DNA of 64,000 bases. Source: Tridacna crocea. Its lineage: Eukaryota > Mollusca > Bivalvia > Cardiida > Cardiidae. The stretch lies in NCBI GenBank assembly GCA_943736015.1, contig OX031072.1:8583501-8647500 (forward strand), written 5' to 3'. The notes below the pieces were generated by a model that saw only the letters and a list, made by a program, of their open reading frames with translations, ran no database searches and had not been told where the DNA came from. This document shows positions 50,062 through 62,200 of the stretch, piece by piece. How positions within the stretch are numbered: position 1 is the stretch's first letter; each line of letters opens with the position of its first letter. Position numbers and translations under genes: made by a program.

Positions 50062-50928
50062 TTTAAACATATTTTATTCATCAGTATTAGATACAAATTT
50101 TACAAAACAAGAGGAAATACAAATATATGATAAATATACTGAGGAAAAGGATAAGAACGGAAGCTAAGCTTATAAAGTTCTTCTCCTAGATCCGGCTTAA
50201 GGTTACTATATTAGCATATCCTTACTAATCACTGACAAAGAACACAATTGAAAGAAAAAGTTGTAAAACATAGTGAATATCCAAACGGTGTGGAGTGGTA
50301 TTGGTGAAGATTTTAATTGAAGACACCTATTTACTAGCTGTAGAAACCTCCAGATTGACCAAACAAATGACAGAACTAGTGATTGCTCTAAACTAAGGGA
50401 ACCAAAATCGTATAAGGATGTTAGCAAGTCGTACTCAAGTGGTCCAAACCAATATTTAAGTTTAAAAAAAAAGGTAATGAAATGATTTGAATTTATACAA
50501 CAGATCGGGTATAAAATCAACTGTTACATAGGAAACATAAGAATTACATACACTTGGTAAATCTTTTACTATCACGGATATAGATGTGCACGGCGGCAAA
50601 TAATCTTTGGTTATCAAACAAATTAAGATTTTCATCCCCATATAAAATGGTTTGGAGTGTTAAGTTTGTTAAAGCGTTTACACTGAAACTAAGACTAATT
50701 CTTTGGCTATTATAAAATGGACATTCTAAAAAGAAGTGCTTAGTCGATTCAACCGCACCACATCTACAGAGCGGGGATTCCACTAGTTTTTTTAAGTACA
50801 GATGTTCATTAAGACTGCTGCATCTGTTGCGTAATCTGGCATGTATAACTTGAAGTTTCCTTTCTCCCAAAAAATAAAGCCTCCGTGGACAAGGTTTATC
50901 CATGTTTAAACGATATTTAAAAGCTGAC
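50062..50928 (-). mobile_element. 5'-truncated non-LTR retrotransposon with target duplication
   Basis: The segment is flanked by the duplicate AATAGAGGCCTTTAG (50047-50061 and 50929-50943). On the minus strand it starts within the C-terminal coding part of a reverse-transcriptase ORF and continues with about 480 bp of 3' UTR ending GATGAATAAAATATG. There is no long poly(A). Truncation at the 5' side is typical of target-primed reverse transcription. Confidence 0.85.
50544..50928 (-). pseudogene. C-terminal end of LINE ORF2 protein
   Basis: About 127 residues remain, including LQVIHARLRNRCSSLNEHL and CRCGAVESTKHFFLECPFYN, the Cys-Cys-His-Cys block typical of the C-terminus of LINE (jockey/CR1-like) ORF2 in molluscs. 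The upstream reverse transcriptase and endonuclease are absent, so it is non-functional. The frame is open to its natural stop, suggesting a fairly recent insertion. Confidence 0.8.
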
Positions 50929-51419
50929 AATAGAGGCCTTTAGGCTGGTAACCAGCATTTTCTCCGTTTCCCACAATGTTTTCTACCCCGCTGGAAACTA
51001 ATTTCAATTTTTTGAGTTACGTTTATTTTGTCGTGTTTGGGAAAGAGTTAGAAAAAGATGGCGAAATTTAACATTGTATATAATAAAGGCATTTACAGAC
51101 ACTATGTCAACATAGCTCTAATAACTGGATTCGTTCTTAAAAAAATGAAAACATTGTGGGAAAAGGAGAAAATGCTGGTTACCAGCATTTTCTCCTTTTC
51201 CCACGATGTTTTCAAAAGTCCTCCCTCTCAGGGGTATTGATCACACTGGGTCGCTTACCAAATGGTTGGAATAGGTCTTTATGCAACGCAAAGGTGGGAT
51301 ACAGTAACAGTGCGCCTAAGGCGAAAATTGGCAGGTTTCTATTAATGTAATAAAAACATCCTTATTTAGCTGACATTGGACAGTCGACAGATGTCCATCT
51401 GCCAGCCATTGAACTGTTA

Positions 51420-51900
51420 CAGTGACGGCTAATGACAGTCTTCTTTGCAGTGGTAGTCAGTGTGGATTTAGATCAGACATGCATCCTTTAATTGGCAGTG
51501 TAGATTAAGATCAGGCAGCGCAGAATAAACCGCTTTTAGCGAACCATGTACATGTATAGTTTATTTTCAGCACCTCAATGACAGCTTAAGTTGGTTTAGC
51601 AACCAGTGTGTATCAAGATCAGACTGTGCAAGAATCTAGTATTTTGCACACAACGTAGGTCAAGATCAGACAGCACAGAAAGTGTTTTATTTTGCGGCCC
51701 AAGTAACTAATTATTTAATGCCAATGGCTGCCCATGTTGGTTCAGTGGGTAGTGTGGATTCAGATCAGACCGTCCAATAATCTACAGTCTTTTGCTCACA
51801 AAGCAGGTCAAGATCGGGCTGCACAGAAAGTGCTGTATTTTGCAAACCAAGTATTTTTTTCTTTTGTAGTGCGACAATTGCTGCCTATGTTGGTTTAGCA
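51420..51900. repeat. tandem diverged family-D-like units
   Basis: GTGTAGATTAAGATCAGGC, GTAGGTCAAGATCAGACAGC and GCAGGTCAAGATCGGGCTGC recur at 100-120 bp spacing, each followed by AGCACAGAAAGTG or a variant. It looks like several family D hairpins in series, all decayed. Confidence 0.5.
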
Positions 51901-51905
51901 CATTT

Positions 51906-52133
51906 TTAACTCTTACCACACGACAAAATTTTAGACTTGTTCAAATTGAAAGCATTTGCAGACGACAAAATAAAGGTGACTGAAAAATTAAAATTTGTTC
52001 TGGGAAGGGTAGAAAACACTGTGGGAAAAGGAGAAAATGGTGGTTACCAGCATTTTCTCCTTTTCCTACAGTGTTTTCAAAAGCCTTCTTTCTCAGGGGC
52101 GTCAAAAGTAGGGATTGTGTGGTAATGGGTTAA
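51906..52133. mobile_element. TTAA hairpin element, type A
   Basis: Complete copy with one mismatch in the core (ATGGTGGTTACCAGCAT). Confidence 0.85.
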
Positions 52134-52620
52134 CCGACCAGAAATTCCTTTGATGTCTATCTTGAAATTATTTGTTGGTACTTTTGTTAGTTTCCAAAGA
52201 AGGGAGATCATTATTATCTCCCTTTGTAATGAGAATACAGTGGTTTAACCCATTACCACACAATCCCTACTTTTGACAACCCTGAGAAAGAGGCCTTTTG
52301 GAAACACTGTGGGAAAAGGAGAAAATGCTGGTAACCAGCATTTTCTCCTTTTCCCACAGTGTTTTCTACACTTCCCAGAACAAATTTCAATTTTTCAGTT
52401 ACCTTTATTTTGTCGTCTGCAAATGCTTTCAATTTGAGGGAGTCTAAAATTTTGTCGTTTGGTAATGAGTTAAGATTTATAAATATTGATTTTTAGAAGG
52501 GAAAAAAAGAAAAAAGTGGCTCGGTTAAAGTAGCACAATAATACTACTTTTCATCACTGCATTTTTTTAGGATAGTATTATAGTGGAAATAGCTGTTTTC
52601 TTTTCCGGGTCCGTTACCTT
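52130..52620 (-). mobile_element. inverted family F element split by a hairpin element
   Basis: Reverse-oriented family F halves (52134-52244 and 52474-52620, ending GTCCGTTACCTTAA) flank the complete TTAA element 52245-52473. Confidence 0.75.
52245..52473. mobile_element. TTAA hairpin element, type A, nested in family F
   Basis: TTAA on both sides, perfect core. Excision restores GTGGT-TTAA-GATTTATAAAT, matching intact family F (GTGTTACATTTATAAATG, reversed). Confidence 0.85.
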
Positions 52621-52837
52621 AAGCCCCCTTTATACAAAGCATAGCTTCAACGTTTGTTGTGTACTCGATGTACCAAGTTAAGGGTCGTGTATATCATGAA
52701 AATGAAGGTCATAAAAATTACGTTCCCTGGCCAAAGCGAAAGGTTTGTGGAATCGTAGTTTCTTCCGCAATATTTTCACAGGCTTTTCAGTGCAAGCTCT
52801 AGTAAAGTCGGTTAGGTTTTTCGCATTGTCATTGGTA

Positions 52838-53063
52838 ACCCATTACCAAAAAATCCCTTCTTATAGTGACCGGAGTGCGAATCCTTCAGCAAACGCTATT
52901 GGAAAAGCAGAAAATGCATATAATTAGCATTTTCTCCATTTCCCACAATATTTTCGACCCATTATATAACAAATTTTAATACTGGAGCCACGTTAAGTAT
53001 GTGAAGTCTGCAAATGCTTTTGAATTCGGACAAGCTTGAAATGTCGTCGCCCGGTGAAGAGTC
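52838..53063. mobile_element. TTAA hairpin element, degraded
   Basis: CCCATTACCAAAAAATCCC left; core AATGCATATAATTAGCATT has lost the usual centre; right end GTGAAGAGTCAA. Confidence 0.55.
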
Positions 53064-53169
53064 AAAATAGTCTCCAACAGTGTAAAAATAGTCACCGGTG
53101 ACAACGCACAAGTGACTTTGTCATGTGATATACAACTGAAATAGCTATTGAAGTAATTAATCCTTAAAG

Positions 53170-53374
53170 TAAGCTGCTTAGTGCGACTCACTGACCTTTT
53201 GCGGACAATGTAGATCAAGATCAGACTGCACAAACGTGCAGTCTGATCTTTGATCTACACTGTCCGAAAAAGAGATATCATTCCCCTAAACATAACTTTC
53301 AAATAGCAATATTTTGTTTTTTATTAACAAAATAAAAGATTTAATACCAGTTATTTAGCAGGACAAGGGTTTAA
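53170..53374. mobile_element. family D palindromic element
   Basis: GCTGCTTAGTGCGACTCACTG left, the hairpin GATCAGACTGCACAAACGTG with its mirror (53206-53266), TTATTTAGCAGGACAAGGGTTT right. Confidence 0.75.
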
Positions 53375-53493
53375 AAGCTTGCACGAAACAAAAATGTTTT
53401 GGAATACATCAAAGACCCTAGTTTTAAACCTTTTACGAAAAAGTACAACTGCTTTTGCTTTGTTCATGAGTGTTTTTCGTATCACATTACATG

Positions 53494-53719
53494 TCAAACC
53501 GTTTACCAGACAATCCCAGGTTTTTAACCTGAGAAAGAAGCCTTTTGAAAACATTGTAGGAAAAGGAGAAAATGCTGGTAACCAGCATTTTCTCCTTTTC
53601 CCACAATGTTTTCCATCCTGCTGGACGCAATTTCAATTTTTGAGTAACGTTTAATTTGTCGTCTGCAAGTGCTTTCAATTTGGACCAGTCTACAATTTCT
53701 ACTTTAGGTAAAGAGTTAA
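53494..53719. mobile_element. TTAA hairpin element, type A
   Basis: Near-perfect core; shares its right TTAA (53716-53719) with the next copy. Confidence 0.8.
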
Positions 53720-53943
53720 CTCATTACCAAAAAGAAATATATCAGGTTTGTCTAAATAGAAAGCATTTTCACACGACAAAATAAAAGTGACTGAAAATCT
53801 GAAATTTGTTTTGTGAAGGGAAGAAAACGTTGTGGGAAAAGGAGAAAATGCTGGTTATCAGCATTTTCTCCTTTTCCACAAAATTTTCTAAAGGCTTCTT
53901 TCTTAGGGTCTTCAAAAGTACAGATTGTGTGGTAATGGGTTAA
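53716..53943. mobile_element. TTAA hairpin element, type A
   Basis: Opposite orientation to its left neighbour; core TGCTGGTTATCAGCA; TTAA at both ends. Confidence 0.8.
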
Positions 53944-54136
53944 GCATTAAAATTAACTATGTACCAGACAGCCCACAGTTGAGCCAGGCTCTGGTAAAAA
54001 GGTGCTTCATGTGTCTCCGTGATCCATGATACACAGCAAGTCATCGTCATGATTATGGATCCAGAGAGCTCATTTTCTCAAAATAAAACGACTGAATCAT
54101 GAGGTACACTAGTCCTTTGACATGCAGAAAATTGTC

Positions 54137-54365
54137 TTAACCCTTTCCTGAACAACAAACTTTTGGACTAGACCAAATTGAAAGCATTCGTAGACGACAA
54201 TTCAACTCTTGCTGAAAAGATGATTTCTGTCTATGATAGGGTAGAAAACATTGTGGAAAAAGGAGAAAATGCTGGTAACCAGCATTTTCTCCTTTTCCCA
54301 CAATGTTTTCAAAAGGCTACTATTTTAGACCCGTGAAAACCAGGGATTGTTTGGGAAAGGGTTAA
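54137..54365. mobile_element. TTAA hairpin element, type C ends with type A core
   Basis: CCCTTTCCTGAACAAC left, GTTTGGGAAAGGG right, core TGCTGGTAACCAGCA. Its interior (CTTGCTGAAAAGATG) closely matches 35803-36031. Confidence 0.84.
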
Positions 54366-54693
54366 AGCAAAAAGTTTTCGGCCAATGTCAGCCTGTGCAG
54401 GCAGACCTAAATAGATACTCTTTGAAGATGCAATAAGCCCCGATTTCACAAATTGAGGTTTTCGCAGACGACACGCAGAGCTGGAAACCAGCATTTTATC
54501 CCTTTACCCCAATGTTTTATAGAGTTTTGTTTCTCAGGTTAGTTCAAACGGGGGTATTGTTTGGTAAAGAGATGACCGATATAAAGTATATTTTCATTGG
54601 GTTAAAAAAGATAAAGACGTCTTGATTTCAAAGATGTTTTGGTCCGGTAGAACTCACAGAAAATAGAAGAGCTGCACTCTTGGAAAAGGGGGC

Positions 54694-54925
54694 TTCACCC
54701 TTTACCAGACGACAAAATTTTAGCCCTGACCAAACTGAAAACATTTGCAGACGTCAATTTCAGTGTGGCTCAAATGGTGTAATTTTTCTTTGATAGAGTA
54801 GAAAGCATTGTGGAAAAAGGAGAAAATGCTGGTTACCAGCATTTTCTTCTTTTCCCCCCACAATGTTTTCAAAAGGCTTCTTTTCCAAGAGAATCAAGAG
54901 TCGGCATTGTGCAGTAAAGGGTTAA
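54694..54925. mobile_element. TTAA hairpin element inserted in family E
   Basis: Flanks join as AAAGGGGGC-TTAA-TGCATC, the normal family E sequence. The core TGCTGGTTACCAGCA is intact. The family E remainder continues to about 55170 with CAGATCAGCCTGCGAGG and its partial mirror. Confidence 0.78.
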
Positions 54926-55198
54926 TGCATCTCAGTGGTGCATTACATCTGTCAAGCCTGTCATAACATAATTATGGATCCAATAAAATCCATTTTGTAA
55001 AACAACCGACCAAATCAAGGGATAGAATGGTTCCTTTGACATGCAGAAAACTGATCCGTAGCAAAAATGCCTGGCGCAGATCAGCCTGCGAGGACTTCAC
55101 AGGCTGATCTGAGTCGATACTTTTTTGTAGATGCATTATACCCCCTTTTCACAGAGCATGGTTCTCATAGTGAAGATATATCTGAGCTGTTTTTTTTT

Positions 55199-55400
55199 AA
55201 CTCACCTGAGCACAACGTGCTCAAGGGGAGCTTTTAGGATCACTCGGTGTCCGTCGTCCGTCGTCCGCCGTGCGTCGTGCGTCGTCAACAATTCTTTAAA
55301 CATCAACTCCTCCTAAACCGCTGGGCCAATTTGGACCAAACTTGGCTGGATTGTTCCTTGGGGAGGTCTTGTTTAAAAATTGTTCACAGAATTTGATTTT
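55199..55400. mobile_element. second AGCTCACCTGAGC element, truncated
   Basis: AACTCACCTGAGCACAACGTG and the following 190 bp match the left end of 17871-19573 closely (TCCTCCTAAACCGCTGGGCC). It stops after TTCACAGAATTTGATTT and is replaced by unrelated sequence. Confidence 0.78.
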
Positions 55401-55579
55401 TGTTTTTGTTTGCAGTCTGATTTTCATCTTGATTTCTCCAGTTCTGGGATGTTTCAGTACGACAAAACCCCACAGACAATAGATATGTAGATTCAAAATT
55501 AGATTGCTCATTTTTTTGCAGTCTGATTTCAATACGGTTATCTCGTTTACCAGGATTTTTCAATCTGACCTAACCTACA

Positions 55580-58434
55580 GGAAAGGGGGGGTCTCATTTG
55601 CGCCCACGCATGGATTTTCTTGATACTTTGCAAGCGAATTGCCTTTGGCCTATGAACTGCAAAAATGTATTTATCTACTTCAAATAAGACATGTAGGTCT
55701 CAGGAGGGCACCTTGGGGTACTCCTAGTTTTGGCTGGTACCTGCCTTGAAAAAACTAAGTCCAAAGTTATCGAAATTCATTATTTTCCTAAAACTTTAAC
55801 ATGAATAGTAAAGGTACACCTTATAGAAATATTAGATACAAATTGTGCTATTATAGGTATTGACTTGACTGTTTTTTAAAAACTTGAATGTAAAAAGTAT
55901 GGATAAAATTGACACTGAAATTTTCCAAACACAAAGTTCAACAAAACATTTATGGTAGTTCTAGTCTTTGTCAACCTATGAAATTGCTAGGAAAGTAGGC
56001 CCTGTATGTCTACATAATACACACAAAATTTTATAAAATTTGAAAACCGGTAACAATCTCATATTATGCATGATATGAGCAAAGGTGGTGTTTTGGACAA
56101 AAATCTAATGTCCATCTAAAATGTGTTATGGTTACCAAAACACTTTCTAATGCAATAATATCGATATTTTTGCATAACTAACTATGATAAATGAAAGATT
56201 CACATACAGAAACAGACTTCTGTAAAGGTATAGCAGTAATTATACAGATATTTTCCTAAGAAAGTAGCATGTATGAAAATAAACCCCAAAAAACACCAAT
56301 TCACAAATTATTTTTATTTAATAAATATTCCTTTCATCCCAAAATATATTCTACACTTCTAATTTTCAATAGGACAATCATCTGAAGAAAGTGGCTTATC
56401 ATTAAAAGAGTATTAGACAGGGTGCTCCACTTTTACCATAGATATATGCATGTCTTAACAAAGACATTCAGATGACAACCAGTAAATCAATTATTATACT
56501 AATAGCAATATTGTTAACACCATCTAGATGCAACTCGTGCATACGTTAATGGTCTGGCAGTACCTGGCAATTAGTAAGGTTACCTATATCAACAACTTTG
56601 AAGTTTGAATTAAAAAACTGTCAGCAAAACATACTTGTGTCTGAAAACATATTTTATATTTTTTTATATATTTGAACATCCTTAATGATGATTTTCTTTA
56701 TACATATGAATGGTTTTAACAAGAGTCATCGTGATATCAACAAATTGTTTTTCCTTGAGGTTGATACTGGCTACAAAGACTAAAAGTGATTATCAATTAC
56801 ATTCACTTCCCACTAAACAGAAAAGAACAAGAAAACACTTCTACATCATTATACAATACTCCTATATTTGTTAACCGTTTTCTGCAGTCATACACAATTC
56901 ATTTCTTTGAACAAAGTCTGACTGTATAGCTTTTCAAAAAGTACATGTACTCATACTGGTATTTCATTGAAACTGCTTTCTTCTGTAACTCCAAAAGTCA
57001 CATTTTAAACGCTAGTGTAACACTCATGCCTAAACTACTTTCTAATTGAAACATTTCATTCTGCCTTGTTGCACTTCATCAGCTAAGAGAGTAGTTTACT
57101 TATTACATGTATTTTAGTCTATGTTTTGTCATATTTGATACTAGCTTTTGTAGTTGCCAATAATTGAAAAAACATAGCTACATTAATACAGACTTAATTC
57201 TATTAAAAGTTGTTTATACATTTTTGACTTCAGCAATTTGCAGTCAAGGCTGAAGTTCACAAAAGGGTGACAGAAAAGATTAAGCATTATTTAGCTGTAT
57301 TCCACTCTCTTTGGTTCTCTGAGCTTTGGTTATTCTCCTCTTGTTTATATCAGTGTTTCTTTTTCATATCAATTTACACTTTGTATTATTTATACATCAA
57401 TTGGGTAATTCCATTGTGGTTTTCACACATTTTACTATTTGTAAAACTTAGGACAAGAAGTCTAATTATTTACACCTTAGTAGGTTGTTCATAGGACATC
57501 ATATGGTATCATATGGAAAAGATGTATAGAATTGGCTTAATGAGAGTGAAACAAAATAAAAATCATTAATAAGTAGTGTTAAATTATCTGTTTGCACTGA
57601 GTAATAGTAAACTCCTCAGAAGTCCGCATAGGAGCAGTTTTAATAGATAACATCTGATCTATTTTCAATATCAGACTTTCAATTGAGTTTTAATATTGCT
57701 ATTTTTGATTTTCTTTATGGTGTTCAACAAGGTGCTATTATTTCTGCAAAAACTCTTTTTGGTAAATAAAGCATTATCTTTTGATTGTATGCGAAGTTTC
57801 TTATACCAGAACATCGCACAAATCATAAACATGCGTAAATAAACAATAATAAAAACCCTAAAACAAAACTAAAAAAAAATGTGAATTTTACATTTTGAGA
57901 AAATTTGACCATTAAGACTAAAATTAAAAAAAGACTATGTTACCGGTTTTATTTTTTCTTGATATTTTAGGATAAGAACAAGCATATTTGTGGTCAAATT
58001 CAATATCAATTTCATAGGTTGACAAGAACTGTAACATGGTGAAAATAACAATTCAATTTGTTCAAAATATTTTACAAATGTGAAATTTGGGGGTCACTTC
58101 AATCAAAAATTGATATGGTCAATTTTGTTCAATATAACAATATAAACTAAAGGTTCATACATGATTGGAGATTAATAAGCATTATTTTAGGAACAAATTT
58201 GGTCAGCAAATCAAAAATCAGAAGGACTGTGGGCTCCTTTAATTGAGGCACACCCATTTTTTATCAAAAATTCTAAAAAATTCAAAAAATCAAAAACTGT
58301 GGTAGATGGAAGAAATTTCTTTTTAGTAATATAATCCTCATGTAATACACTACCTTCACATAAATTTTCATAAAATTCTGGGCGTGGGCAGGTCCCTATG
58401 TAAATTTCATATAGGGTGAGACCCCCCCTTTCTG
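55580..58434. mobile_element. 2.85 kb element with GGGGGGGTCTCA inverted ends, no coding capacity seen
   Basis: CAGGAAAGGGGGGGTCTCA (from 55579) faces TGAGACCCCCCCTTTCTG (58417-58434), and CGCCCACGC faces GCGTGGGCA just inside. The interior is AT-rich, with no open frame beyond 75 codons and no recognised domain. It contains none of the hairpin elements that crowd the rest of the window. No target duplication could be identified. Confidence 0.55.
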
Positions 58435-58502
58435 ATCCCAGCTAGGACAAAGCAGAGTTTACTGTATTCCTATGATTTGGGCAGAGCTCTCAAAAAGGGG
58501 GC

Positions 58503-58956
58503 TTAACCCTTTACCAGACGACAAAATTTTAGCCCTTTTCAAATTGAAAGCATTTGCAGACGATAATTTCAATGTGGCTAAAATGGTGCAAATGTTTATT
58601 AACCCTTTCCCAGACGGCAAATTTTGGACCAGACCAAATTCAAAGCATTTTGCTTATGACAAATTAATAGTTGCTTAATAGATGATTTTTCTATATGATA
58701 GGGTAGAAAACATTGTGGGAAAAGGAGAAAATGCTGGTTACCAGCATTTTCTCCTTTTCCCACAATGTTTTCAAAAGGCTTCTATTCCTTTTCCGTAAAA
58801 ACCAGGGATTGTTTGGGAAAGGGTTAATAGGATAGAAAACATTGCGGAAAAAGGAGAAAATGCTGGTTACCAGCATTTTCTCCTTTTCCCACAATGTTTT
58901 CAAAAGGCTTGTTTCCAAGGGTCGTCAAAAGTCGTCACTGTGTGGTAAAGGGTTTA
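58503..58956. mobile_element. type A element split by a type C element, inside family E
   Basis: Outer left half 58503-58598, outer right half 58828-58956 with a perfect core. Outer flanks AAAAGGGGGC and TGCATCTCC are family E. Confidence 0.85.
58599..58827. mobile_element. nested type C-ended element with exact TTAA duplication
   Basis: CCCTTTCCCAGACGGC left, GTTTGGGAAAGGG right, type A core TGCTGGTTACCAGCA, TTAA at 58599-58602 and 58824-58827. Confidence 0.88.
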
Positions 58957-59034
58957 TGCATCTCCGAGATCCGTTGTACCATGCTAGCCGTCACATACTA
59001 ATGGATCAATAATATTTACTTTTCTTTTACACTT

Positions 59035-59240
59035 AGGCTGCAAAGCGCGACGCACTGACCTTTTGTGGACAGTGTAGATCAAGATCAGACCACACAGAAC
59101 GTGCAGTCCGATCTTGGATCTACACTTTCTGGTGAGGAGGTATCTCCCCCCCCTAGAAAAAACAGCTTGAAACAGCAAAACAGGGCTTTTTATTGTCGGC
59201 TTGTAAGTTTCATAAAATCTATTCAGCAGGATAAGGTTTA
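59035..59240. mobile_element. family D palindromic element
   Basis: GGCTGCAAAGCGCGACGCACTG left; the hairpin around ACAGAACGT is centred near 59098; right end TTCAGCAGGATAAGGTTTAAC. It borders the large minisatellite. Confidence 0.72.
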
Positions 59241-59249
59241 ACAATCAAC

Positions 59250-62200
59250 TAAATCATGAGATACACTTGCATGATATAGATTAGGATGAGATAGACTGAC
59301 GTGAGATAGACTGACGTGAGATAGACTGGCATAAGATACACTGATATGAGATAGACTGGCATGAGATAGACTGGCGTAAGACAGACTGGCATGAGGTAGA
59401 CTGACATAAGGTACACTGGCATAAGATAGACTGGCATAAGATAGACTGGCGTCAGATAAACTGACATGAGATAGACTGACATGAGACAGACTGGCATGAG
59501 AGAGACTGACATTGAACAGACTGATATGAGACAGATAAGCATGAGACAGACTGGCATGAGACAGACTGGCATTGGACAGACTGATATGAGACAGATGAGC
59601 ATGAGACAGACTAGCATGAGATAGAGTGGCAATAGACCGACTGACATGACACAGACTGGCATGAGACAGACTGACATTGGACAGACTGATATGAGACAGA
59701 TGAGCATGAGACAGACTGGCATGAGATAGAGTGGCAATAGACCGACTGACATGACACAGACTGGCATGAGACAGACTGACATTGGACAGACTGATATGAG
59801 ACAGATTAGCATGAGACAGACTGGCATGAGATAGAGTGGCAATAGACCGACTGACATGAGACAGACTAACATGATATAGAATGCCATGAGACAGACTGAC
59901 ATGAGATATACATGAGATACACTGACATGAGACAGACTGGCATGAGATAGACTGGCGTAAGATAAACTGACATGAGATAGACTGGCATGAGACAGACTGA
60001 CGTGAAACAGACTGACATGAGATAGACTAGCATGATATGGATTGGCATGGGATATACTGACGCGAGATAGACTGACATGATTTACACTGACATGAGACTA
60101 ACTGACATGAGATAGACTGGTATTGAGATAGACGGTCATGAGTTAGACTGGAATGAGTCAGACTGACATGAAATAGAGTGGCATTTGACAGAGTGGCATT
60201 AGACAGACTGGCATCAGACAGACTACCTAGACTGACGTGAAACAGACAGACATGAGATAGACTACCATGAGATAAACTGACATGAGGTAGACTGACATGA
60301 GTTAGACTGGCATGATATAGACAGGCAGGATACATACTGGCAAGAGATAGACTGATATGAGACAGACTAACATGAGCCAGACTGACATGAGATGGATTGA
60401 CATGAGTAAGACAGGCATTAGACAGACTGGCATTAGACAGACTGACATAAGACAGACTGACCTGAGACAGACTGACATGAGATGGACTGACAAGAGACAG
60501 ATTGACATGAGACGGACAGACATGAAACAGACAGCATGAGACGGACTGGCAAAAGACTAACTGACATCAGATGACTTGGATGAGACAGACTGCCATGAGA
60601 CAGACTGGAATGAGACAGACTGGCATGAGACAGATTGGAATGAGACAGACTGGCATGAGACAGACTGGAATGAGACACATTGACATGAGACAGACTGGAA
60701 TGAGAAAGACTTGAATGAGACAGATTGACATGAGACAGACTGGCATGAGACAGACTGGAATTAGACAGACTTGAATGAGACAGATTGACATGAGACAGAC
60801 TGGAATGAGAAAGACTTGAATGAGACAGATTGACATGAGACAGACTGGCATGAGACAGACTGGAATTAGACAGACTGGAATGAGACAGATTGACATTAGA
60901 GAGACTGGCATGAGACAGACTGGAATTAGACAGACTGGAATGAGACAGATTGACATAAGACAGACTAGAATGAGACAGATTGACATGGGACAGACTGGAA
61001 TGGGACAGACTAGCATGAGACAGATTGACATGAAAAAGACTGGAATGAGACAGACTGGCATTAAACAGACTGGCATGAGACGGACTGGAATGGGACAGAC
61101 TGGAATGAGACGGACTGGCATGAGACGGACTGGAATAAGACAGACTGGAATGAGACAGACTGGCATGGGACACACTGGAATGAGACAGACTGGAATGAGA
61201 CAGACTGGCATGGGACAGACTGGAATGAGACAGATTGGCATGTGACAGATTGACATGAGACAGACTTGAATGAGACAGACTGGCATTAGATAAACTGACA
61301 TGTGGCAGACTGGAATGAGACTGACTGGAATGAGAAAGATTGTAATAAAACAGATTGACATGAGACAGACTGGAATGAGACAGACTGGCATGGGACATGA
61401 AACAGACTAGAATGAGAGAGACTGGAATGAGACACACTGGCATGGGACAGACTGGAATGAGACAGACTGGCATTAGATAGACTGACATGTGACAGACTGC
61501 AATGAGACAGACTGGCATGAGACAGATTGACATGAGACAGACTGAAATGAGACAGACTGGAATGAGACAGAGTGACATGAGACAGACTGGCATGAGACAG
61601 ACTAGCATGGGACAGACTGGAATGAGACAGACTGGAATGAGACAGACTGGAATGGGACAGACTGACATGTGACAGACTGGCATGAGACAGACTGGAATAA
61701 GATAGACTGACATGTGACAGACTGGAATGAGACAGAGTGGCATGAGACAGACTGACATGAGACAGATTAACATGAGACAGACTGGAAAGAGACAGACTGA
61801 CATGAGACAGACTGGAATGAGACAGACAGGCATTAGATAGACTGACATGTGACAGACTGCAATGAGACAGACTGGCATGGAACAGATTGACATGAGACAG
61901 ATTGACATGAGACAGACTGAAATGAAACAGACTGGAATGAGACAGACTGACATGAGACAGATTAACATGAAACAGACTGGAAGATACAGACTGGCATGGG
62001 ACAGACTGGAATGGGACAGACAGGCATGAGACAGTCTGGAATGGGACAGTCTGGAATGAGACAGACTGGTATGGGACAGGCCGGAATGAGACAGACTGGA
62101 ATGAGACAGACTGGAACGAGACAGACTGGCATAGGACAGACTGGAATGGGACAGACTGGAATGAGACAGATTGGCATGAGACAGACTGGCATTAGATAAA

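Larger units (their letters stand above)
50007..51051. mobile_element. TTAA hairpin element split by a LINE fragment
   Basis: Left part 50007-50061 and right part 50929-51051 form one type A element; the LINE between carries a 15-bp duplication of element sequence on each side. A further partial hairpin element follows at about 51060-51240. Confidence 0.82.

Noticed and set aside
50206..50520. 104-codon minus-strand ORF next to the LINE ORF
   Set aside because: Lies in the LINE 3' UTR after its stop codon, without recognisable domain.
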